Positions 1 through 6,394 are shown, counted from the first letter of the stretch. The stretch: DNA of 9,300 bases from S143-63 sp964425855 (GCA_964425855.1 CAYROE010000047.1:1-9300), one strand, 5' to 3'. The notes: generated from the sequence alone by a model not told the origin. Translations and numbers: made by a program.

Positions 1-1
1 A

Positions 2-418
2 CTACAATCGGAGCAGGTGTGTCTAGCTCAGGCATGGAGCGGAGACGTACTAGTAGTACAAGAGGAAAACCCCAATGTCCAGTTCATCAATCCAAAGGAT
101 GGAGCCCTCTACTGGGTGGACTATATAGTGGTACCCAAGAACTCGGCGCACCCAGATCTAGCTTATGCGTTCATAAACTACTTACTTCGACCAGACGTCG
201 CAGCTAAGAATGTAAAGTATGTATGGTATGCTAGCGCGGTTAAGAAAGACCTCCTTTTACAGTACGCTGAGGAAACCAATGACTCCGAGCTACTATCAAT
301 ACTGGAGAATCCACTAGTATATCCGCCAGGCGACACTAACCTTGTTCCCAGCCCTGTATTAACCGAAGAAATGAGTCAACAAGTAGAGACAATAAGACTC
401 CATGTGCTAGGAGGATAA
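2..418 (+). CDS. potD: PotD-like spermidine/putrescine-binding protein of an ABC transporter, C-terminal part
   Basis: The frame is open from the left edge (first full codon at base 2) to TAA at 416-418, so the N-terminal part lies outside the window. About 138 residues are visible. They match the last part of bacterial PotD: a W-S-G-D segment followed by an E-E-N-P-N strand, then a P-K-D-G-A segment running into Y-W-V-D (Trp at bases 113-115, Asp at 119-121). These align with the W-M-D polyamine-binding residues of E. coli PotD. A V-P-K-N-S turn and F-I-N-Y-L-L-R-P-D-V follow, the latter matching I-N-F-L-L-R-P-D-V in PotD. Known role of the family: an extracellular solute-binding lipoprotein that delivers polyamines to the PotABC permease. 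The rest of the transporter is presumably to the left; no pot gene follows. Binding of a different small amine or organic solute cannot be excluded. Confidence 0.9.
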   Translation, partial: LQSEQVCLAQAWSGDVLVVQEENPNVQFINPKDGALYWVDYIVVPKNSAHPDLAYAFINYLLRPDVAAKNVKYVWYASAVKKDLLLQYAEETNDSELLSILENPLVYPPGDTNLVPSPVLTEEMSQQVETIRLHVLGG

Positions 419-493
419 TGAAGCCTGTTTTCCCTATAAAACACTTTATAACACTGTTTGTATACATTTCTTGTCATATCCGTTAAATAAAAC

Positions 494-505
494 GATTTAT
501 AAATG
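494..505 (+). promoter_or_regulatory. Candidate TATA box for the VKOR-family gene
   Basis: The gap between 419 and 582 is AT-rich. TTTATAAAT at 496-504 is the best archaeal TATA-box match and predicts a transcript start near 527, leaving a leader of about 55 bases. GGATGA at 571-576, six bases before the ATG, could serve as a weak ribosome binding site. Other AT-rich stretches nearby (510-518, 562-570) make the choice uncertain. Confidence 0.4.
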
Positions 506-582
506 TTATCATATTTATCAATTTACACTACCAAAAATATGCTGTGCCAGGTAATATACAGGATATAAATGGATGATTAGAC

Positions 583-1098
583 ATGAAAGAGTTAACTAGG
601 AAAACAATTTTCATAGTATTAATTATATTGACGATATTGGGATTGGTCTTAGCCCTTCAATCGTTCAAAATCTACAAAACCGGCAAAGGATACTGTCCAG
701 GGACACATGAAGAAACAGTATTTCCTGGAACAATACTTCCAGAAGAACAAGAAAATACCGGAGCCTTACCTCTGATTGAGACAGGTGGGGAAACTTCTAG
801 TTGTGTTTACCTATATAGTAGGCCGGAATCAAGAATTGCTGGATTACATCTTTCAGAGCTTGCACCAATCTACTTCTCTACTCTTCTAGTGGTACTTATG
901 ACCTTTTACTTCAAAAATAATAGGGTTCTAAAAGTCGCACTAGGAATATTATATATTGTGGGCCTGCTAGCGGTTCCTTATTTAGTCTACCTGGAGATGA
1001 AGCTAGACGTTATTTGCTTCTATTGCACAATTATGCACCTTGTGATAATTATATTAAATATAATTTATATCTATGGTTTGAGGAACAATACAGTATGA
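583..1098 (+). CDS. VKOR-family (DsbB-like) disulfide-bond-forming membrane protein
   Basis: A 171-residue membrane protein. Four likely transmembrane helices lie at about 8-26, 93-110, 116-137 and 145-165. The C-F-Y-C motif at residues 145-148 (bases 1015-1026), followed by T-I-M-H, is the VKOR active-site CxxC just inside the last helix. Two further cysteines, C38 and C74, lie in the outer loop after helix 1; C74 begins S-S-C-V-Y-L-Y-S and is followed by a G-L-H-L-S-E-L segment, as in the VKOR loop before helix 2. Known family role: passing electrons from oxidised-disulfide carriers to quinone, so that secreted proteins gain disulfides. In archaea VKOR stands in for DsbB, and many crenarchaea are rich in disulfide-bonded proteins. 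No thioredoxin domain is fused and no thioredoxin-like partner is in the window. The spacing between the loop cysteines is unusually wide (see findings). The ATG at 583 gives a normal N-terminal helix. Confidence 0.85.
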   Translation: MKELTRKTIFIVLIILTILGLVLALQSFKIYKTGKGYCPGTHEETVFPGTILPEEQENTGALPLIETGGETSSCVYLYSRPESRIAGLHLSELAPIYFSTLLVVLMTFYFKNNRVLKVALGILYIVGLLAVPYLVYLEMKLDVICFYCTIMHLVIIILNIIYIYGLRNNTV

Positions 1099-1214
1099 AG
1101 CTTGGTATCGGGATAATGAAAAACTTACAAAACTTTTACAAGGTATATCTATTAATAAGCCATATACTCACTCGGTTCCACGTATACTACATAGACATTA
1201 CTATTGATTATTAA

Positions 1215-1568
1215 TCATCTACTGAGCCGTTTCCTATATAGTAAAATTGCACGTATAGCATACTTATCCGCATGTTTCTCGGTTCCTCTATGCTTACCAA
1301 GCCTACTCCTAATGTGATGATAAAACTCATGCAGTACCACGAAGGGATCCATGTATTCCCTGCTTGACCTGAGATAGATAGTATTCTTAGACCCCACATA
1401 ACAACCCAATGCATTCAGGCATCTCTTAGGTAAACCTATCTTTAATCTCGGAGGCCTAACTCCATAGAAATCGGAGAGGAATCTTAGGGCTTCTTCAGCT
1501 TTGCCATCAAGTATGAGTCCTACCGCGGTTACTAGTGCCTCGTCTTCGTCGAGCGGTTCATAATCCAA
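1215..1568 (-). CDS. Small HExxH zinc-metallopeptidase-like protein, TTG start
   Basis: A 117-residue soluble protein. H-E-F-Y-H at residues 80-84 (followed by H85) is a zincin HExxH motif preceded by a hydrophobic F-V-V-L stretch. Thirteen residues further on, E97-K-H-A-D-K-Y-A resembles the E-x-x-A-(N/D)-x-F-A helix that supplies the third zinc ligand in ImmA/IrrE-like and related gluzincins; E97 or D101 is the candidate ligand. Residues 55-68 look like the beta strand that precedes the active-site helix. Start choice: the first codon is TTG (1566-1568), directly after the TAG stop of the upstream membrane-protein gene, and GGTGG at 1576-1580 sits seven bases ahead of it. The next in-frame ATG is at residue 73 and would leave little before the motif. 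The gene is therefore probably co-transcribed and translationally coupled with the upstream gene. Its substrate is unknown; a role in processing or regulating the neighbour is only a guess. Confidence 0.7.
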   Translation of the reverse strand: MDYEPLDEDEALVTAVGLILDGKAEEALRFLSDFYGVRPPRLKIGLPKRCLNALGCYVGSKNTIYLRSSREYMDPFVVLHEFYHHIRSRLGKHRGTEKHADKYAIRAILLYRKRLSR

Positions 1569-2912
1569 CTATTTGCCACCATTATACTTGATTATTTTTA
1601 AAATGCTTAAGCCTAATAAAATGGTTGCAAGCATTATCATTGTTAGTCCAGGTTCTATCAGAACTTTTACCCAGATATTATCATAGGGATTGGTTGGATA
1701 TGGACCATTCCTGAATATGTATAGGTTGAATCCTAGACCTGATAATGCGAGGCCAATTACTGAGAGCAATGCTATGATGCGGCCAACCCTGCTGGTAGGC
1801 CATATCGTCGATGATAATACCTGTATAGCGATACCCCAGAATAATAAGAGTAGATGCCAGTGACCTACGTTGTATGCTAGTTCTACGTAGTCCCATGAAG
1901 GGTCACGAAACGCTGGGTTGATAAACATGGAGGATTCTCTTAGACTAGCGGCAATAATGGCTCCTGGAACCGCTACGAATAGCCACACTTGTATGATTCC
2001 AGAGAGAAACACCGCGTCATAGAATCCTCTCCTTTTCCAAGTGTTATAGAGGCCTATGAATCCGAGCGCCGTTATGAGTAGTAGACTGGCAGGCGTGATT
2101 ACCATATGTACGATTCCGCCGAATACTGGTAGTAGATAGCTACTGGTTGCTGCGATGCCTAGTGATAACGCTGATAAGTCTACAAGTCTCCTCGTCGTCT
2201 TATTGTGTGAGAGATCTAGTCCTTCGATTAGGAGTGCAGCAGTAAGACCGAGTGCTGAGAGTAGCATTCCATGTTCGTGGCCTGCCCTCATTCTCCATAG
2301 TAGGTTGTTCTCGGCTATGTCCGGGTTGATTCTTGATGCTATTACGGCTGATATGTATTCCCTTGAGAGTTCGGGCTCCATATAGTATGATCCTAGTAGA
2401 GCTCCGAGGACTCCGCCTACTAAGAGCATAAGTGATGATATCAATAGTAGACTGTTCGTGCTGATTTTGGTGAATATGTTCTGTGACAGTAGTAGGAGTC
2501 CGGTTACAAACATTATTGAGAGGCCGAAGAGGAAGAGGCCGTGGAATATTGGTGTCTGGGAGACATATCCATACAAGAGTGCTGCCGTCATAGTTGCTAG
2601 GCCTCCGATTAGTGCTAATTCTAGTACAGTGTCTGGTTTTTTCTTGGATATGATATAGTACAGGATAACTGATACTGTTATGAAACCGATGAATACTCCG
2701 TGATAGTAGTGGACTGTTCTGAGGTGAAAGAGATCATAGTTGTCTGGTATTAGTACATAGCCTTCTGGAGTCATTCTGGTTGCTTGCAGGTTATTGATTC
2801 CCAGTAATTGGCGGAGTGCCTCGAATGGAGGAGAATAGACTACTCCTATAAGTAGGTAGATTGATAATGCTATGAACATTATTATTGCGTAATGGTTTAT
2901 CTTCTTGTCCAT
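1569..2912 (-). CDS. 12-helix membrane protein of heme-copper oxidase / NO reductase type fold, atypical
   Basis: A 447-residue, very hydrophobic protein with about 12 predicted membrane helices and an external loop at 28-62. Histidines fall in even-numbered helices as in heme-copper oxidase subunit I: H68/H71 at the start of helix 2 (H-Y-Y-H-G-V), H212/H214 at helix 6 (G-H-E-H-G), and H351/H353 at helix 10 (G-H-W-H-L). The last is the H-x-H pattern that in this superfamily binds both hemes; H71 is placed like the low-spin heme ligand of helix 2, and H212 or H214 like the helix 6 metal ligand. The helix 7 His-His pair of oxidases and NorB is missing; helix 7 (about 242-262) has no histidine. 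Further histidines are H124 (helix 4) and H269 (helix 8). So this may be a diverged relative, an NnrS-like heme protein, or a separate family. Quinol or NO chemistry is possible but not shown. No subunit II or cytochrome c gene is adjacent. The ATG at 2912 precedes helix 1 directly. Confidence 0.6.
   Translation of the reverse strand: MDKKINHYAIIMFIALSIYLLIGVVYSPPFEALRQLLGINNLQATRMTPEGYVLIPDNYDLFHLRTVHYYHGVFIGFITVSVILYYIISKKKPDTVLELALIGGLATMTAALLYGYVSQTPIFHGLFLFGLSIMFVTGLLLLSQNIFTKISTNSLLLISSLMLLVGGVLGALLGSYYMEPELSREYISAVIASRINPDIAENNLLWRMRAGHEHGMLLSALGLTAALLIEGLDLSHNKTTRRLVDLSALSLGIAATSSYLLPVFGGIVHMVITPASLLLITALGFIGLYNTWKRRGFYDAVFLSGIIQVWLFVAVPGAIIAASLRESSMFINPAFRDPSWDYVELAYNVGHWHLLLLFWGIAIQVLSSTIWPTSRVGRIIALLSVIGLALSGLGFNLYIFRNGPYPTNPYDNIWVKVLIEPGLTMIMLATILLGLSILKIIKYNGGK
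1576..1580 (-). promoter_or_regulatory. Ribosome binding site inside the upstream gene, for the TTG-start metallopeptidase-like gene
   Basis: On the minus strand GGTGG lies in the last codons of the membrane-protein gene, seven bases before the TTG at 1568-1566. It supports TTG as the true start and translational coupling. Confidence 0.6.
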
Positions 2913-2980
2913 ATTAGTTTCCCGATGTATCTATAATGATGATAATGGTTGAATATGTTCTTTGCTGTGATTACTATTAC

Positions 2981-2992
2981 ATTATTTTATAG
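2981..2992 (-). promoter_or_regulatory. Candidate TATA box for the heme-copper-like gene
   Basis: On the minus strand CTATAAAATAAT contains TATAAAA (2985-2991). It predicts transcription starting near 2960, about 48 bases before the ATG at 2912. No strong Shine-Dalgarno site is visible in front of that ATG. The rest of the 2913-3109 gap is AT-rich with several GATAATG words and no recognisable gene. Confidence 0.4.
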
Positions 2993-3109
2993 TATGATTC
3001 TATAAGTTGATAGGTGCAATTTCAATTCTGATACAATAAAACCTAATGAGGATAATGATAAAGGATAATGGTGTGGGAAAATATAATTCTCTGATTTATG
3101 TTTTATTTT

Positions 3110-4864
3110 TTATTTTGGGAAGAAGTCTTCTTCGAAATACTCGTTCTCTCCTCTCTGATTCCTCTCTCTACGCTCTTTCTCTATTCTGCGGAGCTCTACT
3201 CTCCTTATCTTTCCACTTATAGTTTTAGGTAGTTCGTCGACGAATTCTATTATTCTAGGTCTCTTGTATGGAGCCATATTCTTCCTTGCGAATTCGAATA
3301 TGTCCTTGGCTAGATCGGGACTTGGCTTGTATCCTGGCTTTAATAGTATGAATGCCTTGGGAACAGTCCATTTTATCGGGTGTGGACTCGGTACGACGGC
3401 TACTTCGGCTACTGCCGGGTGTTTGATCAGTTCGCTTTCCACTTCGAATGGGCTTATACGATAGTCGCTACTCTTGAACACATCGTCTGCTCTGCCAATA
3501 AAGTATAGGTAGCCTTCTTTATCCATCATTGCGACGTCTCCTGTCCAGTAGAGTCCGTTCCTAAATACTTGTTCGTTCTTAACGGGATTATCATAGCCTT
3601 TCATGAGTCCTAGAGGTCTCTCTGGCTCTATCCTTATTGCTATTTGTCCATCCTCTCCTATAGGAACGGGATTACCTTCTGGATCCACGAGTACTATATT
3701 GTAGCCTGGTGCTGGTTTACCCATTGATCCTGGCTTTACTTCCATTCCAGGGAAGAAGCCTATTTGCAGGGTTGTCTCTGTTTGGCCATAGCCTTCGCGT
3801 ATTGTTACTCCTGTCTCTTCCCTTACCTTGTCTATGACCTTTGGGTTAAGGGGTTCGCCTGCGCTTACTGCTTGCTTGAGGTTGTCGAAGTTGTATTTTG
3901 ACATGTCTTGTAGAATGAACATTCTCCATACTGTGGGCGGAGCGCAGAGTGTGTTGACACTGTACTCGGTTATGAATTTTAGTACTTTTAGAGGCTCAAA
4001 TCTCTCGTATGCATAGACCATGCTTGTTGCCCCGCTGTTGAATGCTGTAAAGAATGTGCTCCAGGCCCACTTTGCCCAGCCGGGACTGCTGATATTATAG
4101 TGTCTATCTCCCTCGCGGGCTCCTACCCAATATACTGTTGTGAGGTGTCCTGCCGGATAGCTTGCATGCGTGTGGAATACCATCTTTGGCTTCGCTGTTG
4201 TACCACTGGTAAAGTATATGAGCGCAATATCATCGGATCGTGTTTTTATCTTGTTATATACTGCGGAGCCCTCACTCATTATATCTCTTACATGTATCCA
4301 TCCTGTAGGGAGCTCGTCGTCCACACCTATGAAGTCCCGTACTCCCAGTTCTACAAGCTTGTCTCGCACCATGTTGATTTTCTTATATGAGCGTTTGTCA
4401 CCTATGACTGCTTTTATCTCTGCTCTTTTTACTCGGTCGAGTACATCGTCTGGTGTTAGGAGGATTGTCGCTGGCACAGCCGGCATTCCTCTCTTTAGGA
4501 GTGCAAGAAATATGGTGTATAGTTCTGGTACGTTTCCTGTCATCACGAGTACTGTGTCTCCTTTCTCGTATCCTCTAGCCTCCAGTCCCGTTGCTAACTT
4601 GTTCGAGTCCTCTCGTAGCCTATGATAAGATATTTCGAGTTTATCTCTAGATTCTAGGAGCAGGTCGTCTACCCATATTACTGCTGGCCAAGTAGCTCTA
4701 TCAGCCATGTATCCGTCGAAGTATTGGACTGCCCAGTTCCATTCGCCTAGATTGGGCCACTTGAATTCTTTTCTCGCGATTTCATATGGAGGATAACTTG
4801 TGACAAGCTCTCTTACAGAAAGAAACGACTCGAGACTTTCTCCAGGAGACCTGACTTCGGACAT
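3110..4864 (-). CDS. AMP-forming acyl-CoA synthetase (medium-chain/acetyl-CoA synthetase-like)
   Basis: A 584-residue cytosolic enzyme of the adenylate-forming superfamily. Visible motifs: the phosphate-binding Y-F-T-S-G-T-T-A-K-P-K at 217-227; G-Y-G-Q-T-E-T-T at 358-365; Y-W-T-G-D at 439-443, whose Asp contacts the AMP ribose; G-R-A-D-D at 457-461, the hinge region; and P-K-T-I-S-G-K-I-R-R at 546-555 with the catalytic lysine K552. The C-terminal domain, F-E-V-E-S-E-L-I-K-H-P-A-V-A-E, is most like the ACSM/MACS group (medium-chain or branched acids) rather than canonical acetyl-CoA synthetase. Family reaction: acid + ATP + CoA gives acyl-CoA + AMP + PPi. The substrate cannot be read from the sequence; the neighbours do not suggest one. 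D467 replaces the usual A8-loop glycine (see findings). The charged tail after 558 is lineage-specific. Start: ATG at 4862-4864 with a full GGTGATC ribosome site four bases ahead. It appears to be a single-gene transcript. Confidence 0.9.
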   Translation of the reverse strand: MSEVRSPGESLESFLSVRELVTSYPPYEIARKEFKWPNLGEWNWAVQYFDGYMADRATWPAVIWVDDLLLESRDKLEISYHRLREDSNKLATGLEARGYEKGDTVLVMTGNVPELYTIFLALLKRGMPAVPATILLTPDDVLDRVKRAEIKAVIGDKRSYKKINMVRDKLVELGVRDFIGVDDELPTGWIHVRDIMSEGSAVYNKIKTRSDDIALIYFTSGTTAKPKMVFHTHASYPAGHLTTVYWVGAREGDRHYNISSPGWAKWAWSTFFTAFNSGATSMVYAYERFEPLKVLKFITEYSVNTLCAPPTVWRMFILQDMSKYNFDNLKQAVSAGEPLNPKVIDKVREETGVTIREGYGQTETTLQIGFFPGMEVKPGSMGKPAPGYNIVLVDPEGNPVPIGEDGQIAIRIEPERPLGLMKGYDNPVKNEQVFRNGLYWTGDVAMMDKEGYLYFIGRADDVFKSSDYRISPFEVESELIKHPAVAEVAVVPSPHPIKWTVPKAFILLKPGYKPSPDLAKDIFEFARKNMAPYKRPRIIEFVDELPKTISGKIRRVELRRIEKERRERNQRGENEYFEEDFFPK

Positions 4865-4868
4865 TAGG

Positions 4869-4875
4869 GATCACC
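4869..4875 (-). promoter_or_regulatory. Strong Shine-Dalgarno site of the acyl-CoA synthetase gene
   Basis: GGTGATC on the minus strand is a full seven-base complement to the usual archaeal 16S rRNA tail and ends four bases before the ATG at 4864. It fixes the start and shows that this gene is translated from a leadered mRNA. Confidence 0.75.
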
Positions 4876-4945
4876 AGGCAGGATTTCTTGGGAAATATCA
4901 TGATCGGGTCGGTGCCCTATCTAGATAGGATATTATAATATTAAA

Positions 4946-4960
4946 TAATGTATATAAAAA
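4946..4960 (-). promoter_or_regulatory. Candidate TATA box for the acyl-CoA synthetase gene
   Basis: The minus strand reads TTTTTATATACATTA here, which predicts a start near 4928 and a leader of about 60 bases that includes the GGTGATC site. ATTTAATATT (4937-4946) just downstream is an alternative box. Confidence 0.45.
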
Positions 4961-5030
4961 TTGAACAATAAAGAATATGTATCATATCCACATACAATAT
5001 TGGCATTATTTAAGGACACACTATGTTCAA
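4961..5030. repeat. Inverted repeats upstream of the acyl-CoA synthetase promoter
   Basis: TTGAACA (4961-4967) is mirrored by TGTTCAA (5024-5030). Inside this lies a second imperfect pair, AATATGTAT (4974-4982) and ATACAATATT (4992-5001), with one unpaired base and a nine-base gap. They lie between the ferritin-like gene's end and the synthetase promoter, so a regulator site is possible. In sequence this AT-rich, chance pairing is also possible. Confidence 0.25.
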
Positions 5031-5059
5031 TAATATTAAAGACTCGTATCATTGAAGGG

Positions 5060-5064
5060 AAAAA
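5060..5064 (-). terminator. Oligo-T terminator candidate after the ferritin-like gene
   Basis: On the minus strand GATTTTTCCC gives five T in the RNA-like strand, 14 bases past the stop at 5078. Archaeal termination commonly uses such T runs without a hairpin. Confidence 0.4.
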
Positions 5065-5077
5065 TCTATACTTTTAA

Positions 5078-5407
5078 TCATAGATTAGTCTTTATACCTG
5101 TTTCTTCTTCAACCTCCTTGAATCCATCCATTAGATACTTGTACAAGTCCTTATCCAGGCTAAGTAACAGAGCTAAAAACTCGCCGACATGTTCCTTCTC
5201 TTCATTTGCCACTGCTAGGAATATCTTTTTGACATTCTCATCTTCGATGTGTGAAGCGAGTTGCTCATAGAAGTTAATAGCGTCTAGTTCGGCGATAATA
5301 GCCCATCTAAGCGCCTGGAGTACACCCTTTTCATCCAGCATGAGTTCCTTCTTGGATAGATAGTCCAGAGGATTACCGGCTAGCACTTTTCTCACCTCAT
5401 TATTCAT
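5078..5407 (-). CDS. Encapsulated-ferritin-like (EncFtn-type) iron-binding protein
   Basis: A 109-residue, mostly helical protein. The core aligns without gaps to the bacterial encapsulated ferritin as I recall it: A-E-L-D-A-I-N-F-Y at 39-47 against E-E-L-E-A-V-D-W-Y, and E-E-K-E-H at 69-73 against the same five residues. E40, E70 and H73 take the places of the EncFtn iron ligands E32, E62 and H65, with identical spacing, and Y47 matches Tyr39. Known family: half-ferritin subunits of two helices that pair to form a ferroxidase site and work inside encapsulin shells. The part after residue 85 continues helical. No encapsulin shell gene lies in the window and the C-terminal tail shows no obvious cargo-loading peptide, so it could be a free ferritin/rubrerythrin-like protein. 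No rubredoxin-type CxxC is present. The ATG at 5407 is about 27 bases from a TATA-like box, pointing to a leaderless mRNA. Confidence 0.8.
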   Translation of the reverse strand: MNNEVRKVLAGNPLDYLSKKELMLDEKGVLQALRWAIIAELDAINFYEQLASHIEDENVKKIFLAVANEEKEHVGEFLALLLSLDKDLYKYLMDGFKEVEEETGIKTNL

Positions 5408-5428
5408 AAATAATATCCATTTCTGTAA

Positions 5429-5440
5429 AGTATATTAAGA
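5429..5440 (-). promoter_or_regulatory. TATA box for the ferritin-like gene, leaderless start
   Basis: The minus strand reads TCTTAATATACT. Its centre is about 27 bases before the A of the ATG at 5407, so transcription should begin at or next to the start codon. No Shine-Dalgarno site precedes the ATG, in agreement. A second AT-rich match (5443-5454) is possible. Confidence 0.5.
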
Positions 5441-5481
5441 GGATATTATAATTTAGGAATTTATATTAGAAAATCTTCGTC

Positions 5482-5546
5482 GGTACCAGATCTGAATCGT
5501 CATAACCTAATTATTGGCTCGGAGGAGGCTCATATCGTCACCCGAG
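5482..5546. promoter_or_regulatory. Possible control region between the divergent ferritin-like and rhomboid genes
   Basis: Between the two outward promoters lie adjoining short palindromes GGTACC (5482-5487) and CAGATCTG (5487-5494), a direct repeat of ATCGTCA (5496-5502 and 5534-5540), a purine-rich GGAGGAGG (5521-5528), and a weak CTCGG/CCGAG pair (5518-5522, 5542-5546). This is less AT-rich than the flanks. No ORF or RNA gene is recognised. A regulator site is inference. Confidence 0.25.
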
Positions 5547-5559
5547 TATATTATTAATA
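5546..5559 (+). promoter_or_regulatory. Candidate TATA box for the rhomboid gene
   Basis: GTATATTATTAATA predicts transcription from about 5578, leaving a leader of about 60 bases that contains GGTG at 5626-5629 as a ribosome site eight bases before the ATG. Confidence 0.4.
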
Positions 5560-5637
5560 GCCCATACTTACTAATAATATGCTAGATAACGACATGTAGC
5601 CATGATACTCGCCCTAATTATGGATGGTGTATGATTA

Positions 5638-6393
5638 ATGGCTATTGTAGTGGGAGACGAGAATCCGCCCGAAATGGTTTATGATAGAGCTACAGTTACA
5701 TGGACTATTATCTTATTGAATATCGCGGTATTTTTCATAGGAGTATCAGCCCCATGGCTACTTGTTCCGGGTGCTAGGAGCTATGAAGAGGTCATATTAA
5801 AGCTCGGAATGATTCCTGGCCTTGTAATACAGGGTAAAGCCCTCTATACTTTGATCACTAGTATGTTTCTGCATGCGGGTCTCGCACACTTGTTCGGAAA
5901 CATGATATTCCTATTCGTTTTTGGCGACAATATTGAGTTCGTAATGAGTAAAAGGAGATACCTGCTCTTCTACCTATTATCTGGCCTCTGGGCTCATGCA
6001 TTCTATATAATGAGCTTGCTTCTAACACCTGAATCAGTGATAATTAGAGTAATACAGGAGACAGGCATAAACCCATGGTTCATCCCCGCGGTGGGAGCAA
6101 GCGGAGCTATATCCGGTGTACTCGGAGCATACGCTCTGTTATTCCCCTATAATGAGATAAGGCTAGTTTCATTCATAGGATTCGTACCAATACCACTACG
6201 CTTACCCGCAATAGTCTTCATAGGGATATGGTTCCTTTACCAGCTCATATGGGGGTTCGCAACAATGTTCACAGGACTACAGGCAGGCATAGCGTTCTGG
6301 GCACACATTGGAGGCTTCATAGGCGGACTACTCATGACACCATTCTTCGTACACAGGAAAAGACTGGAGTTTCTTAGAAGGAGATATTTCTAA
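5638..6393 (+). CDS. Rhomboid-family intramembrane serine protease
   Basis: A 251-residue protein with about six or seven membrane helices. All rhomboid landmarks are visible: H79-x4-H84-x3-N88 in helix 2 (F-L-H-A-G-L-A-H-L-F-G-N), where the last His and Asn form the oxyanion site; G153-A-S155-G156 with the nucleophile S155 (codon 6100-6102); and A-H223-I-G-G-F-I-G-G with the catalytic histidine in the last helix. A loop at about 40-66 precedes helix 2, and an inserted stretch at 128-150 precedes the G-x-S-G helix. Family role: cleavage of membrane proteins within or near their membrane segments; the substrate is unknown. Start: TGA at 5632-5634 lies in frame just upstream, so ATG 5638 is the first usable codon, with GGTG at 5626-5629. 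It is divergent from the ferritin-like gene and convergent with the membrane-protein gene at 6451. A C-terminal basic tail (239-250) follows the last helix. Confidence 0.93.
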   Translation: MAIVVGDENPPEMVYDRATVTWTIILLNIAVFFIGVSAPWLLVPGARSYEEVILKLGMIPGLVIQGKALYTLITSMFLHAGLAHLFGNMIFLFVFGDNIEFVMSKRRYLLFYLLSGLWAHAFYIMSLLLTPESVIIRVIQETGINPWFIPAVGASGAISGVLGAYALLFPYNEIRLVSFIGFVPIPLRLPAIVFIGIWFLYQLIWGFATMFTGLQAGIAFWAHIGGFIGGLLMTPFFVHRKRLEFLRRRYF

Positions 6394-6394
6394 G

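Noticed and set aside
418..486. A 22-codon ORF whose ATG overlaps the stop of the PotD-like gene (TAATG), with GGAGG three bases before it
   Set aside because: The spacing is too short for a normal ribosome site, the product has no recognisable feature, and the region is the AT-rich gap between two genes.
1095..1214. A 39-codon ORF overlapping the VKOR stop codon (ATGA) and ending next to the convergent gene
   Set aside because: It has no ribosome site of its own, no recognised motif and low-complexity AT-rich coding. It does not look like a thioredoxin domain lost by frameshift.
3048..3073. Repeated GGATAATG words between the acyl-CoA synthetase and heme-copper-like genes
   Set aside because: Only two adjacent copies in AT-rich sequence, with no regular spacing; not enough for a repeat array or operator.
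4170..4625. A 151-codon plus-strand ORF opposite the acyl-CoA synthetase gene
   Set aside because: It is a shadow of the real gene on the other strand: Ser- and Arg-rich, with no family features.
5602..5634. A 10-codon ORF in the leader of the rhomboid gene, in frame and ending in TGA just before its ATG
   Set aside because: Short ORFs of this size arise by chance, and nothing in its sequence suggests attenuation. It is useful only because its TGA fixes the rhomboid start.
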